From Verrucomicrobiaceae bacterium (lineage in GTDB: Bacteria; Verrucomicrobiota; Verrucomicrobiia; Verrucomicrobiales; Verrucomicrobiaceae): a DNA stretch of 64,000 nt. How positions within the stretch are numbered: the stretch's first letter is position 1; every line of letters starts with the position of its first letter. The stretch is from contig JAIBCL010000007.1 of the NCBI GenBank assembly GCA_019694165.1, positions 124,001 through 188,000 on the forward strand, read 5' to 3'. The notes under the pieces are model-generated. The model saw only the letters and a program-made list of their open reading frames with translations. It made no database searches and was not told where the DNA came from. Below, piece after piece: positions 26,426 through 37,745 of the stretch. The position numbers were made by a program, and so were the translations under genes.

Positions 26426-28774
26426 ATGGCAGGCCAAATGCATTCCAAAGATTCATTAATCATGTCCATCCTGAATACTGACACGCCAGAAATTGGTCCG
26501 AGACTCAAGCCGCATGGAAGAGCCAAAGTCTATGTGAGCTATGCTCACCGTGATGCAAAGCATCTGAAGAAGCTGGAGGTAGAACTGACCGTGCTTTTGC
26601 ATCAGGGGTTGATTGAGGCGGTTTGGCATGATCAACACCTGGACCCAGGAGACAAGTGGCACGATCAAATCAACGCTAAACTCGAGGACGCGGATGTGAT
26701 CATTCTGCTTATCAGCGCTGCGTCCCTTGCTTCTAACTACATCACGCAAAAGGAGATACCGCACGCACTTCAAAAGTATGAGCGTCAGAGTGCCATTTTG
26801 ATACCGATCATTCTGGAGCGGTGTTCATGGTCAAGAACGGAACTTGGTAAGTTCTTTGTGCTGCCGACTGGAGGCAAACCTGTTGTGGAGTGGAAGCCTC
26901 AATCAAAAGCCTGGCATAACGTGGGGGGTGAACTGAGACGGGTCTTCGAACTCTTCAATCAAAGGGTGGTCACCGTCGGCGAAGCCGAATTGGATAACGA
27001 GCAGCCGCCCGTGACAGTTGAACCTTCTAGCGAAGACTCTTCAGCCACAAACAGTGAAGTTCGAGTTGGGCCAAGAGGGTCAAATCTGACCGACGGTCGA
27101 GCCATGCAGGATCAAGCTAGCGCAACGGACTCTATGGGGCGCTCTGAAATGATTGTTGCGCTCGCAGATTTCATTTCGTCGAAAGATTCCGTTCCCCCGC
27201 TCTCAGTGACTATCGAAGCCCCGTGGGGCGAGGGTAAGAGCAGTGCCATGGTGCAGCTCAGGCGATACTTGGCTGTTCATAAGCTGAGCCAAACGATTTG
27301 GTTCAACCCATGGCGATACACTGAACCAGAAGCGCTATGGAGCGGATTTTTGGCCGAATTCACTGAACAAATTCAAAAGGGGAAATCTCTCTTCGCCAAG
27401 TTTTTGATACAGCACCGCTACCTGCAGGCGACTTATGGCAGGTGGGTGTTGTTGAGGTGTTTCGGGGCCATTATGGCTGTCCCTATTTTGTTCTATTTGG
27501 TGCGGTGGTGGCTCCTTTCACAATTGCCAAGCCTCGCTGATGGCTGGAGTTCGTGGCTGGGCCAGATTGCTGCTATTGTGGCAGCTTGGGGTTCCTCAGT
27601 TTTCGTCGCCGCAAAGCTTTGGTTCGCATTTCACAAGCCAGTCCGAACGCTTGGCGCTGAACTTAAGGCATACTTCAGTCAACCTGACTACGCCGCCAAA
27701 CGAGGCAGCAGTGAACGTCTCCATCGTGAATTTCGCGCATGGCTCGTCGCTTGTAATAGGCCAGGGGAGCGCATCTTTGTGTTTATCGACGACCTAGATC
27801 GCTGCGCTGGTTCGCGCGCTGCGGAGCTGCTGGATTGGCTGCAACTTATGATGTCCAATATTGGCGATGGGAGCAATGACCCTTTCCCGCTAGTTGTGGT
27901 TGCTGGTTTAGATCGCGAGAAAGTGGCAGCGGCCGTTGCGATGCGCCAAAGTGAAATGATGCCGATCCTTGCTCCAGGCGATACAGCACGCGAGAAAGCC
28001 GAAGCAGCCATTATTTGGGGTTACGGATACTTGGAAAAATTTGTAGATTTGCCTGTTAGATTACCGCCTGGATCAGCGCATGTGTTGGAATCATTTTTGG
28101 CCGATCTCGCGCCAGAGGCAGTCGAATCTGAAAAGCGGTTAATGGAGGTGCAGCGCAAGAATGCAGAGGCCGCTCGCACTCTTCGCCTCGGCAACCTAGC
28201 AAAGACGTTTGACAAAACAATCCCAACACCAGCAAGTGATAACGAGAAACCCGAGGCTGGGGACGGAGTCGAAGCCCCCCTACTGTCTCATGAAGGTGAG
28301 GATTGGAGGGTTCCTGGTCTACTCAGGTCCGCCGCCGTTTGGCTGAATCATAGTCCACGGCGTATCAAACACTTTTTGAACCTTCTAAGATTACGTTGGG
28401 CTGTGCGGAGACGACTTGGAGAAGATCGAATGACACTGGAACTAACGGCGAGGCTTGTTCTGGTTGAAACTGCCCGTCCTACACTTTTTCGAGCTATTGC
28501 TGATCACTCATCAGTTAGAGCGGCCCTTTTTGAGCAGCAAAGTGAAGAGAGCCCCGGAATTTTCCGTCGTGATGGCCGTTGGATGGAAGTATTGGGATCT
28601 CAAGTGTTTGATGCTGACAAGGATTGGTTGAGCAAACATGGCGAAGCTGTCCTGGTTGATGATTGGGATGATATACTGCACGATCACCCTGAAAGCAGTC
28701 CCTCTGAGCGGGATGAGTTTGCTCTTACACGCGACGCACTTGATGCATTGATCGACGGGACACTATACCGCTAG
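26426..28774 (+). CDS. TIR-KAP P-loop NTPase (candidate defence protein)
   Basis: About 782 residues. Residues about 33-165 form a TIR domain: AKVYVSYAHRDAKHLKKLEV, WHDQHLDPGDKWHDQI, VIILLISAASLASNYITQKE. The Glu in the last segment sits at the usual NADase catalytic position. Residues about 240-680 form a KAP-family NTPase: Walker A APWGEGKSSAMV, TIWFNPWRY, two inserted membrane helices (about 348-400), Walker B FVFIDDLDRC, and RRIKHFLNLLRLRW. TIR domains commonly act as NAD+ hydrolases after infection sensing, and KAP NTPases are recurrent in phage defence. The codon and base composition is more AT-rich than the neighbours, suggesting transfer. Start codon uncertain (ATG 26426, 26438 or 26462, all before the TIR fold). 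It is convergent with yhcG copy 2 (5-base gap). Confidence 0.88.
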   Translation: MAGQMHSKDSLIMSILNTDTPEIGPRLKPHGRAKVYVSYAHRDAKHLKKLEVELTVLLHQGLIEAVWHDQHLDPGDKWHDQINAKLEDADVIILLISAASLASNYITQKEIPHALQKYERQSAILIPIILERCSWSRTELGKFFVLPTGGKPVVEWKPQSKAWHNVGGELRRVFELFNQRVVTVGEAELDNEQPPVTVEPSSEDSSATNSEVRVGPRGSNLTDGRAMQDQASATDSMGRSEMIVALADFISSKDSVPPLSVTIEAPWGEGKSSAMVQLRRYLAVHKLSQTIWFNPWRYTEPEALWSGFLAEFTEQIQKGKSLFAKFLIQHRYLQATYGRWVLLRCFGAIMAVPILFYLVRWWLLSQLPSLADGWSSWLGQIAAIVAAWGSSVFVAAKLWFAFHKPVRTLGAELKAYFSQPDYAAKRGSSERLHREFRAWLVACNRPGERIFVFIDDLDRCAGSRAAELLDWLQLMMSNIGDGSNDPFPLVVVAGLDREKVAAAVAMRQSEMMPILAPGDTAREKAEAAIIWGYGYLEKFVDLPVRLPPGSAHVLESFLADLAPEAVESEKRLMEVQRKNAEAARTLRLGNLAKTFDKTIPTPASDNEKPEAGDGVEAPLLSHEGEDWRVPGLLRSAAVWLNHSPRRIKHFLNLLRLRWAVRRRLGEDRMTLELTARLVLVETARPTLFRAIADHSSVRAALFEQQSEESPGIFRRDGRWMEVLGSQVFDADKDWLSKHGEAVLVDDWDDILHDHPESSPSERDEFALTRDALDALIDGTLYR

Positions 28775-28779
28775 ACGGC

Positions 28780-30045
28780 TCAGCGGGAAGCAGCGGCGCT
28801 CCACTCATCAAGCTTCTGCTTCAGCAGTTCTTTGGAGGGCAGGTAGAGCGAATACTCCTTCGCGTGGATGTTGGCGTCTTTCGGCAGGGTGAGTTCGACG
28901 ACGGTCTTTTTGGCGGATTTACAGAGGAGGAGGCCGATGGTGGGGTTTTCGTCGGGGAGCTTCACCTCGCGGTCGTAGTAGTTCACATACATCTGCATCT
29001 GGCCGAGGTCCTGATGCGTGAGCTTGTCGAGCTTGAGATCAATGATGACGTAGCAGCGGAGGAGGCGGTTGTAGAAGACGAGGTCCACGAAGTAGTGGTC
29101 CTCATCGAAGGTGAAGCGCTTCTGCCGGGCCTCGAAGAGGAAGCCTTTGCCAAGCTCCAGGAGGAAGTGCTCGAGGCGTCCGATGATGGCGTGCTCGAGG
29201 TCGGTCTCGGTGTAGCTGGTCTTTTCATCGAGGCCGAGGAACTCGAGCACGAGCGGCTCCTTCAAGAGGTCCTCGGGCCGGGTGATGAGCTGGCCTTCCT
29301 TCGCAAGCCGCCGGATGCCTTCCTTGTCCCGGCTGAGGGCGAGGCGCTCGTAGAGGCAGGAGGCTTTCTGGCGCTTGAGTTCGGGCACGGACCAACCGGC
29401 GTTGGTGGCCTCGATCTCGTAGAAGCTGCGTTCGTCGGGGTCTTTGATGGTGAGGAGCAGGACGTAGTGGGACCAGCTCATTGTGAAGGGGTTTCCCAAT
29501 TTCCGAGAAGCTGTCTCGGAAATCGCCAATTGGTCAGTCGCTGTCTGACCAATTTGGAGCGGCACCAATTTCCCAATAGGTTGTTGGGGAATCTCGATGG
29601 CTTCAGATTTGCCAACAGGCTGCTGGCGAATTTGAATCGGATCCAATTGCCCAGAAGCCTTCTGGGCAATTCGCCCTTCCAAAGATTGCCCAGAAGGCTT
29701 CTGGGCAATTGGGGGAACTCGGTCCTGCCACTCCAGATAGAAGCGCCGCATGTATTCGAGGTTGGCCTTCGAGAACCCTCTCCCGAACTCCTCCGTGAGC
29801 CGCGCTGAAAGCTCCTTCAGCAACTCCGCGCCATACGCCGCGCGCTTGGCTCCCTTTTGCTCGTGCTCGACAATGCGGCGGCCGATTTCGAAGTTGGTCA
29901 TCACCTGGAAGGTGTCCACGACGGTGGAAACGCCGCGTCGGGCGCTCTGGATGAGCTGGCGGACTTCGGTGAGGAGGGAGGTGAGGCCGTCCGGCTTCGT
30001 TTTGGCCGGGGTGATCGCTTTTTTGGAGACGGACGGCTTTTTCAT
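28780..30045 (-). CDS. yhcG: YhcG/DUF1016-family PD-(D/E)xK nuclease, copy 2, with in-frame hairpin array
   Basis: A 421-residue YhcG paralogue, only distantly similar to copy 1. The N-terminal helical domain has FEIGRRIVEHEQKG, YGAELLKELSARL, EFGRGFSKANLEYMRRFYL and MSWSHYVLLLTIKD. The C-terminal nuclease domain has EHFLLELGKGFLFEARQKRF, HYFVDLVFYNRLLRCYVIID, LKLDKL and QMQMYVNYYD. Between RRFYLEW and MSWSHY lies an extra segment of about 75 residues made of six variant units of the form I-x-Q-x-x-S-x-(K/Q)-L (IAQKPSGQ, IAQKASGQ, IRQQPVGK, IPQQPIGK, IGQTATDQ, ISETASRK), each encoded by a DNA palindrome. It is 3 bases from the thiC stop side. Confidence 0.88.
   Translation of the reverse strand: MKKPSVSKKAITPAKTKPDGLTSLLTEVRQLIQSARRGVSTVVDTFQVMTNFEIGRRIVEHEQKGAKRAAYGAELLKELSARLTEEFGRGFSKANLEYMRRFYLEWQDRVPPIAQKPSGQSLEGRIAQKASGQLDPIQIRQQPVGKSEAIEIPQQPIGKLVPLQIGQTATDQLAISETASRKLGNPFTMSWSHYVLLLTIKDPDERSFYEIEATNAGWSVPELKRQKASCLYERLALSRDKEGIRRLAKEGQLITRPEDLLKEPLVLEFLGLDEKTSYTETDLEHAIIGRLEHFLLELGKGFLFEARQKRFTFDEDHYFVDLVFYNRLLRCYVIIDLKLDKLTHQDLGQMQMYVNYYDREVKLPDENPTIGLLLCKSAKKTVVELTLPKDANIHAKEYSLYLPSKELLKQKLDEWSAAASR
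29500..29709. repeat. Regular array of six in-frame palindromes in yhcG copy 2
   Basis: Arms and centres on the plus strand: TTTCCGAGA/TCTCGGAAA (centre 29511); AATTGGTCAG/CTGACCAATT (29541); ATTTCCCAA/TTGGGGAAT (29580, one T-G); ATTTGCCA/TGGCGAAT (29619, one T-G); AATTGCCCAGAAG/CTTCTGGGCAATT (29658); ATTGCCCAGAAG/CTTCTGGGCAAT (29697). Centre spacings are 30, 39, 39, 39, 39 bases, that is 10 or 13 codons, so every hairpin is in the same phase of the frame. Arm sequences differ between units while the pairing is kept. Confidence 0.92.
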
Positions 30046-30048
30046 GGA

Positions 30049-32226
<2,178 letters not shown>

Positions 32227-32418
32227 TTTCGGCGGCCAGTGTGGCGGATGTCACAAGCGCGGTCAATGGCGATGGTGGTGTCACCAGGGACGGTCTCTTG
32301 CCGCCGATGGGCCGCAAATCCCGCACAATCGCGACGCTTGCGGTGGGATGTGTCGTGGGCAAAACTTGGAGCCTTCCGGCGGCACCCCTCCAACCATCCC
32401 GTCGGGACCCATTACTCC

Positions 32419-34251
32419 ATGCTGATCGACCTGAGCGCCCGCATGCGGTCGCCGCTGCAAAAGAGCCTCTACCGCCTCGCCGGCCCGATGTTTGAGAAAA
32501 CATTCGGGCTGCGCGACATGAACGAGGTCTATGCTCGCGCGGTTGAGCTTTATCATGCCCATCCGCAGGGGCCGTCGCCGGTCGCGTGGTTTGACTCCGC
32601 GCTGAAGGCACGAGAGGCGACCTATGATGCGGAGACACCGCCGGACTTCGAGATTCCGAAGAGCGGCCCGCTCATCGTCGTGGCGAATCACCCATTCGGC
32701 ATTCTCGATCCCTGCGTGCTGGCGCATTTCGTGGCGTCGCATCGGCCCGACCTGCGGGTGATGGCCAACAGCCTGCTGGAAATGATGACCGAGGTGAAGC
32801 CGTGGATCATTCCCGTCGATGTGTTCGGCGGCGCGGGCGCCATCGCGCGGAATCTGGGGCCGATGAAGGATGCCATCCGCCACCTCCGCGGAGGCGGCGC
32901 GCTGGCCGTGTTTCCATCGGGCGAAGTTGCGCACTGGAAGCTCGCGCGGGGAATTGAAGAATCGCCGTGGAGTTCGCATATCGGCTCGCTCGTGAGGCGC
33001 ACGGGGGCGACGGTGCTGCCGGTTTATTTTCCTGGCCGCAACAGCGCGCTCTTCCAGGCTGCCGGCCTCGTGCATCCGATGCTGCGCACGGGCATGCTGC
33101 TCCACGAGTTCCGCCGCGGGCGCGACAAGGTGGTGAACATCCGCGTGGGTCACCCGATTCCGTTTTCGCGTCTGAAAAAATTCGAGAACGACGAGGCGCT
33201 CACGAAATACCTGCGCATGCACACTATGGTGCTCGACCGCCGGCAGAAAGCATCCGACACTCAGGCCGCACCCGTCGCCGAATCAGCCAAAGCAATGCCG
33301 CCCGTGGCACCGATGCGGATGCAGCAGCACTTCCGCCAGGAGGTGGACCGGCTGCGCGACCAGGGCGCGCGACTTGTGGGCCAGGGACCGCTCTCGGTTT
33401 ACATGGCGTACTCACACGAGATCCCGCACCTGCTGCGCGAGATCGGCCGCCAGCGCGAGATCACCTTCCGCGCCGTGGGCGAGGGATCGGGCCAGGAGAT
33501 CGACATCGACCGCTTCGATTCATTCTACTTGCACGCGTTTCTATGGGACGACGAGAAGGAGCAGCTCGCCGGCGCCTATCGTCTCGGACGCGCCGATCTC
33601 ATCCTGCGCGAGTACGGGCCGAAGGGACTCTACACCAGCACGCTCTTCCGTTTTGAGAAACCCTTCCTCGCGCATCTCGAGAGCGCCGTGGAACTGGGCC
33701 GCTCATTCATCAGCAGCGCGTATCAACGCAATCTCGTCGCGCTGCCGTTGCTGTGGAAAGGCATCACGCAATGGATGTGCCGGAATCCCCATTACAAAAA
33801 ACTGTTCGGCCCCGTGAGCATCAGCAAGGACTACGACCTGAACTCGCGCCGCATGCTGGTGGAGTTTCTCAAGGACAACAACCTGCACCCCGACCTCGCC
33901 ACGTTCGTCAAGCCGCGCCACCCCTTCCGCTACCGCCGCGGCCGCAAGCTGATGCGCGAGTTCATCAGCGCGAACCTCCAGGATGTGGATGACTGCTCCG
34001 CGCTCATCTCCAGCATCGAGACCGACGGCAAAGGCATCCCCATTTTGCTGAAGCATTACCTCCGCATGAACGGCACGATCCTCAGCTTCAACGTGGACAA
34101 GGACTTCTCGTCTGTCATCGACGGCCTCATCCTCGTCGATCTCACCGAGACCGATCCGAAACTTCTCTCCCGCTACATGGGCGAGGACAACTGCCGCGCC
34201 TTCCTTGCGAAGCACGGCGTCGCCTTCGATCGCGAGCCGGCGGCGAAGTAG
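32419..34251 (+). CDS. Two-domain acyltransferase (PlsC-like plus GNAT/hemolysin-like; OlsF-like)
   Basis: A 610-residue fusion. Residues about 60-275 are a PlsC/LPLAT domain: VANHPFGILDP (H-x4-D), AVFPSGEVAH, VYFPGRNSALF. Residues about 300-600 are a GNAT-type hemolysin-like N-acyltransferase domain: YMAYSHEIPHLLREIGRQRE, EIDIDRFDSFYLHAFLWDDE, ELGRSFISSAYQRNLVALPL, PVSISKDY. The pair resembles OlsF, the bifunctional enzyme that makes ornithine lipids (N-acylation by one domain, O-acylation by the other), or related aminolipid synthases. ATG 32419 is placed just before the conserved region; a longer frame would run across the thiC riboswitch. Exact amino-acid substrate unknown. Confidence 0.8.
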   Translation: MLIDLSARMRSPLQKSLYRLAGPMFEKTFGLRDMNEVYARAVELYHAHPQGPSPVAWFDSALKAREATYDAETPPDFEIPKSGPLIVVANHPFGILDPCVLAHFVASHRPDLRVMANSLLEMMTEVKPWIIPVDVFGGAGAIARNLGPMKDAIRHLRGGGALAVFPSGEVAHWKLARGIEESPWSSHIGSLVRRTGATVLPVYFPGRNSALFQAAGLVHPMLRTGMLLHEFRRGRDKVVNIRVGHPIPFSRLKKFENDEALTKYLRMHTMVLDRRQKASDTQAAPVAESAKAMPPVAPMRMQQHFRQEVDRLRDQGARLVGQGPLSVYMAYSHEIPHLLREIGRQREITFRAVGEGSGQEIDIDRFDSFYLHAFLWDDEKEQLAGAYRLGRADLILREYGPKGLYTSTLFRFEKPFLAHLESAVELGRSFISSAYQRNLVALPLLWKGITQWMCRNPHYKKLFGPVSISKDYDLNSRRMLVEFLKDNNLHPDLATFVKPRHPFRYRRGRKLMREFISANLQDVDDCSALISSIETDGKGIPILLKHYLRMNGTILSFNVDKDFSSVIDGLILVDLTETDPKLLSRYMGEDNCRAFLAKHGVAFDREPAAK

Positions 34252-34333
34252 CACGACCGGCCCGGTCACAACCGTTCATCGTGCGGCCCGCTCGATGAAG
34301 CCCATGCCGGGCGAGGCCGCCCGGCGAACCTTT

Positions 34334-34350
34334 GCGACCCGGCGGGTCGC
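34334..34350. terminator. GC-rich palindrome downstream of the acyltransferase gene
   Basis: Perfect arms GCGACCCG and CGGGTCGC around one base, 80 bases after the stop codon, in the 173-base spacer before the next gene. It could be a terminator stem without a T-tract, or a dispersed GACCCGGCGGGTC repeat unit. Confidence 0.4.
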
Positions 34351-34424
34351 GCTACGGAGCGTCCATCGCGCGCTTCGTCCCGCTGCAAGACGCGTGTCGT
34401 TTTGCACGATTATTGCGCCCCAAA

Positions 34425-36983
34425 ATGATTCGTCGCACCCTTCTCATCAGTCTCATCTCGTCCGCCGCCTTCGCGCAGACGAAGGTCGCGCTCCCGGTCA
34501 CTGCGAAGTCGCCGGAGGAAGAACTCAAAACGATCCAGCTTCCCGACGGCTACTCTCTCGAACTCGTGATGAGCGAGCCAACGGTGAAGGAGCCGATGGC
34601 GTTCGCCTTCGATGGCGATGGCAAGATGTATGTCGCCGAGCTGCGCACCTACATGCAGGACATCGACGGCACGGACGAACTCACGCCACGCTCACGCGTG
34701 AGCCTCCACGAGAGCACGAAGCGCGATGGCGTGTTCGACAAGCACAGCGTGTATCTCGACAACGTCCTGCTGCCCCGCATGGTCCTGCCCCTGGATGACC
34801 GCGTGCTCGTGGGCCTCACCAACACGAACGACATCGTGATGCATCGCGACACAAACGGCGACGGCGTCGCGGATCAAAGCACTCCCTGGTTTGTCGGCGG
34901 CGATCGCGGTGGCAACATGGAGCACCAGCCCAGCGGTCTCGTGTGGGGTTTGGACAACTGGATCTACACCACCTATAACTCGTATCGCCTGCGCTGGGAT
35001 GGCGAGGGCAAGCCCGCGCTCAAAGAGAACACCGCAGCCAACGGCGGCCAGTGGGGACTCGCGCAGGACGACTACGGCAAGATGTGGTGGAGCAACGCCG
35101 GCGGCGAGAAAGGCATCTGGAACTATCAGGCACCGATCCTCTACGCGGCGATCAATGTGAAGCAGCAGAAGAGCGAACTCTTCGACACCGTGTGGCCGGC
35201 GGTCGGCCTCTCCGACGTGCAAGGCGGTCCGAATCGCTTCCGCCCCGAGAACGGCACGCTCAATCACTTCACCGGCTGCGCTGGTCAGACCGTGTATCGC
35301 GGTGACCGCTTGCCGAAGGAACTCTACGGCAATGTCTTCCTGCCCGAGCCAGTCGGTCGTCTCATTCGACGCGCAACCGTCGAGGTCAAAGACGGCATCA
35401 CTGTGGTGACGAATCCGTATGAGGAGCAGCAGAGCGAGTTCATCCGCAGCACTGACCCGCTGTTCCGTCCGGTGAACATGACCACGGGACCCGACGGATG
35501 CCTTTACATCCTCGACACGTATCGCGGCATCATTCAGGAAGGGAACTGGGTAAAGCCCGGCAGCTACCTGCGCGGTGCGATCGAACCTACGGGCCTCCAG
35601 CACAATGTCAGCCACGGCCGCATCTGGCGCTTGGTTCACAAGGACTTCAAGCCCGGCCCACAGCCGCGCATGTTGAGCGAGACACCTGCGCAACTCGTGG
35701 CGCATCTGAGCCATCCGAACGGCTGGTGGCGCGACACCGCGCAGCGCATGATCATTGTCAAAGGTGACAAGTCCGTCGTCCCCTCGCTGACCGAGATGAT
35801 GAAGTCCAACGACAACCATCTCGCGCGACTGCACGCGCTGTGGACGCTCGAAGGTCTCGGCGCAATCACGCCCGACCTCGTGCGCACCGCGATGAAGGAC
35901 ACACACCCAATGGTGCGCGCGAGCGCCATCCGCGTGGCAGAGACCTTGATCAAAAACAACGACATCAATCTCGTCAATGAAGTCAAAACCCTCCGCGCCG
36001 ACAAGGACCCCACCGTGGTGCTGCAAACCCTCTACACCGCGAAGCTCTTCAACTGGCCCAACTGGAAGCTCGACGCGCAGACCACGCTGATGACCAGCAC
36101 CAGCCTGGGTGTGAAGGAGATCGGCGCGCAGTTGCTCGTCGAAGACCCAAAGATCAGCGGCAAGTTTGATCGCGATCAAAAGAAGCAGCTTGAGCGCGGT
36201 CAGGAGATCTTCCGCTCGCTGTGCTTCGCCTGCCACGGCTTCGATGGCAACGGCATGCCCGTGGCTGGCAAAGAAGGCGCAACGCTCGCTCCACCGCTCG
36301 CGGGCTCACGCACAGCGACACAAGGCGACGCCATCATCCGCGTGATGCTCAACGGCCTCACCGGCCCGGTGAACGGCAAGACCTACGAAGCGCAGATGGT
36401 GACGATGGCCACCAACGACGACCAATGGATCGCCGACGTGGCCAGCTACATCCGCCATGCCTTTGGCAACAATGGCAAGTTCATCGAGAAGAAGGACGTC
36501 GCGAAGCTGCGCAAAGACCTCGCGAAGCGCACCACGCCATGGACCATCGAAGAGCTGCGCAGCTTCTCACCGCAGCCGCTCACGAACCGCAAGGAATGGA
36601 AACTCACCGCCAGCCACGGCGAGAAGGACCTCGGCAAGGCCATCGACGGGGACATCTCCACGCGCTGGGACACGCACACGCCACAGAAGCCCGGCATGTG
36701 GGTGCAGATCGAACTGCCGCAAGCCACCGACATCACCGGCCTCTACCTCGACACCGGCAGCTCGCGCAACGACTGGCCGCGTGGCTGGAAGATCGAGCTG
36801 TCGCAAGACGGTGCCGAGTGGGACAAGCCTGTGCTTCAGGGCAAGAGCAACGTGAGCACCACCGAATTCATGTTCCCGAAGGCTGCGAAAGCGAAGTTCA
36901 TCCGCATCACCGACACAGGTGGAGTGAACGGCCTCTTCTGGTCCATCCACGAGCTGGATGTGTTCGCGCCGGTGGTGAAGTAG
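34425..36983 (+). CDS. Secreted propeller-HEAT-cytochrome c-discoidin protein (PVC-type)
   Basis: An 852-residue exported protein with signal peptide MIRRTLLISLISSAAFAQ. Residues about 30-410 form a sorbosone-dehydrogenase-like beta-propeller (LPDGYSLELVMSEPTVKEPM; GPDGCLYILDTYRGIIQ). Residues about 415-560 are HEAT-like repeats. About 585-690 is a cytochrome c domain with a haem-attachment CFACH and a possible Met ligand in YEAQMVTM. About 705-850 is an F5/8-type discoidin domain (SRNDWPRGWKIELSQDG; IRITDTGG). This architecture is expanded in Planctomycetota and Verrucomicrobiota, probably for periplasmic oxidation of sugars with electron transfer to the haem. Substrate unknown. Confidence 0.88.
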   Translation: MIRRTLLISLISSAAFAQTKVALPVTAKSPEEELKTIQLPDGYSLELVMSEPTVKEPMAFAFDGDGKMYVAELRTYMQDIDGTDELTPRSRVSLHESTKRDGVFDKHSVYLDNVLLPRMVLPLDDRVLVGLTNTNDIVMHRDTNGDGVADQSTPWFVGGDRGGNMEHQPSGLVWGLDNWIYTTYNSYRLRWDGEGKPALKENTAANGGQWGLAQDDYGKMWWSNAGGEKGIWNYQAPILYAAINVKQQKSELFDTVWPAVGLSDVQGGPNRFRPENGTLNHFTGCAGQTVYRGDRLPKELYGNVFLPEPVGRLIRRATVEVKDGITVVTNPYEEQQSEFIRSTDPLFRPVNMTTGPDGCLYILDTYRGIIQEGNWVKPGSYLRGAIEPTGLQHNVSHGRIWRLVHKDFKPGPQPRMLSETPAQLVAHLSHPNGWWRDTAQRMIIVKGDKSVVPSLTEMMKSNDNHLARLHALWTLEGLGAITPDLVRTAMKDTHPMVRASAIRVAETLIKNNDINLVNEVKTLRADKDPTVVLQTLYTAKLFNWPNWKLDAQTTLMTSTSLGVKEIGAQLLVEDPKISGKFDRDQKKQLERGQEIFRSLCFACHGFDGNGMPVAGKEGATLAPPLAGSRTATQGDAIIRVMLNGLTGPVNGKTYEAQMVTMATNDDQWIADVASYIRHAFGNNGKFIEKKDVAKLRKDLAKRTTPWTIEELRSFSPQPLTNRKEWKLTASHGEKDLGKAIDGDISTRWDTHTPQKPGMWVQIELPQATDITGLYLDTGSSRNDWPRGWKIELSQDGAEWDKPVLQGKSNVSTTEFMFPKAAKAKFIRITDTGGVNGLFWSIHELDVFAPVVK

Positions 36984-37067
36984 CGGCGTCACTCTGCGCC
37001 CCATCGTGTGCGATCCTCATCTTGCAAACGAACGTGGTTGAGTGCTCACTATCCGCCGTTGATCGCC

Positions 37068-37745
37068 ATGAGCATGCTGCAATCTTTCCGTTCTCGGTGG
37101 CCAGTGCTGCGGACTTTGGTCCTGGGCACATTTGTGTGCTGCGCCCTTCTGGTGGTGCGCTGTTTGCTGATGCATGGTATTTCCAGGGCAGGTATCTGTG
37201 CTAACATTTTTCTGGCATGGGTGCCGTGTCTTCTGGCGATTCCTCTCGATTTCCTCTTGGCGCGTCGGCCAGTCCGAAACGTCGGCGTCTTGCTGCTCGG
37301 TGTCCTGTGGCTGCTGTTTCTGCCGAACGCGGCGTACATCGTAACCGACCTGGTTCACTGGACCAAGGACAAGCAGCTGCCTAGATGGTTCGACTGGATC
37401 TTCGTCACCAGTTGCGCGTGGGTCGGCCTGTTCTTGGGCTACGAGTCGATCGTTCTTCTGCATCGTCGCTTTGCTCGGACGTGGAGCGAAGCGACCGGCT
37501 GGAGTTTTGTTGTCGCAGCCTGCATCCTCAGTTCTGCGGGCATCTATTTTGGCCGGTTCATGCGCTGGAACAGCTGGGATGTCGTCCGCAAACCTGCTGT
37601 GATGATAGGTCAACTCGTGAGTGCAAACTTCGCTGAAGTGGCGGCCTTCTGTGTTGCCTACTCAGTCTTTACCTTCACCGGCTATTGCATGCTCCACGGT
37701 GTCGCTGCGCAAGCTCGAAGAGATGTGAGTGATCCTTCGGGATGA
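37068..37745 (+). CDS. DUF1361 integral membrane protein
   Basis: A 225-residue polytopic membrane protein with about six helices: VLRTLVLGTFVCCALLVV, FLAWVPCLLAIPLDFLL, VGVLLLGVLWLLFLPNAAYI and others. The LPNAAYIVTDLVH and ESIVLLHRRF segments and RFMRWNSWDVV match the DUF1361 pattern. Function of the family is unknown. ATG 37068 follows the cytochrome-protein gene by 84 bases. Confidence 0.8.
   Translation: MSMLQSFRSRWPVLRTLVLGTFVCCALLVVRCLLMHGISRAGICANIFLAWVPCLLAIPLDFLLARRPVRNVGVLLLGVLWLLFLPNAAYIVTDLVHWTKDKQLPRWFDWIFVTSCAWVGLFLGYESIVLLHRRFARTWSEATGWSFVVAACILSSAGIYFGRFMRWNSWDVVRKPAVMIGQLVSANFAEVAAFCVAYSVFTFTGYCMLHGVAAQARRDVSDPSG

Noticed and set aside
29500-29709. CRISPR-like array (regularly spaced repeats)
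   Set aside because: Units are palindromes of differing sequence, spaced 30 or 39 bases, and entirely inside an open frame; there is no constant direct repeat, spacer set, leader or cas gene.
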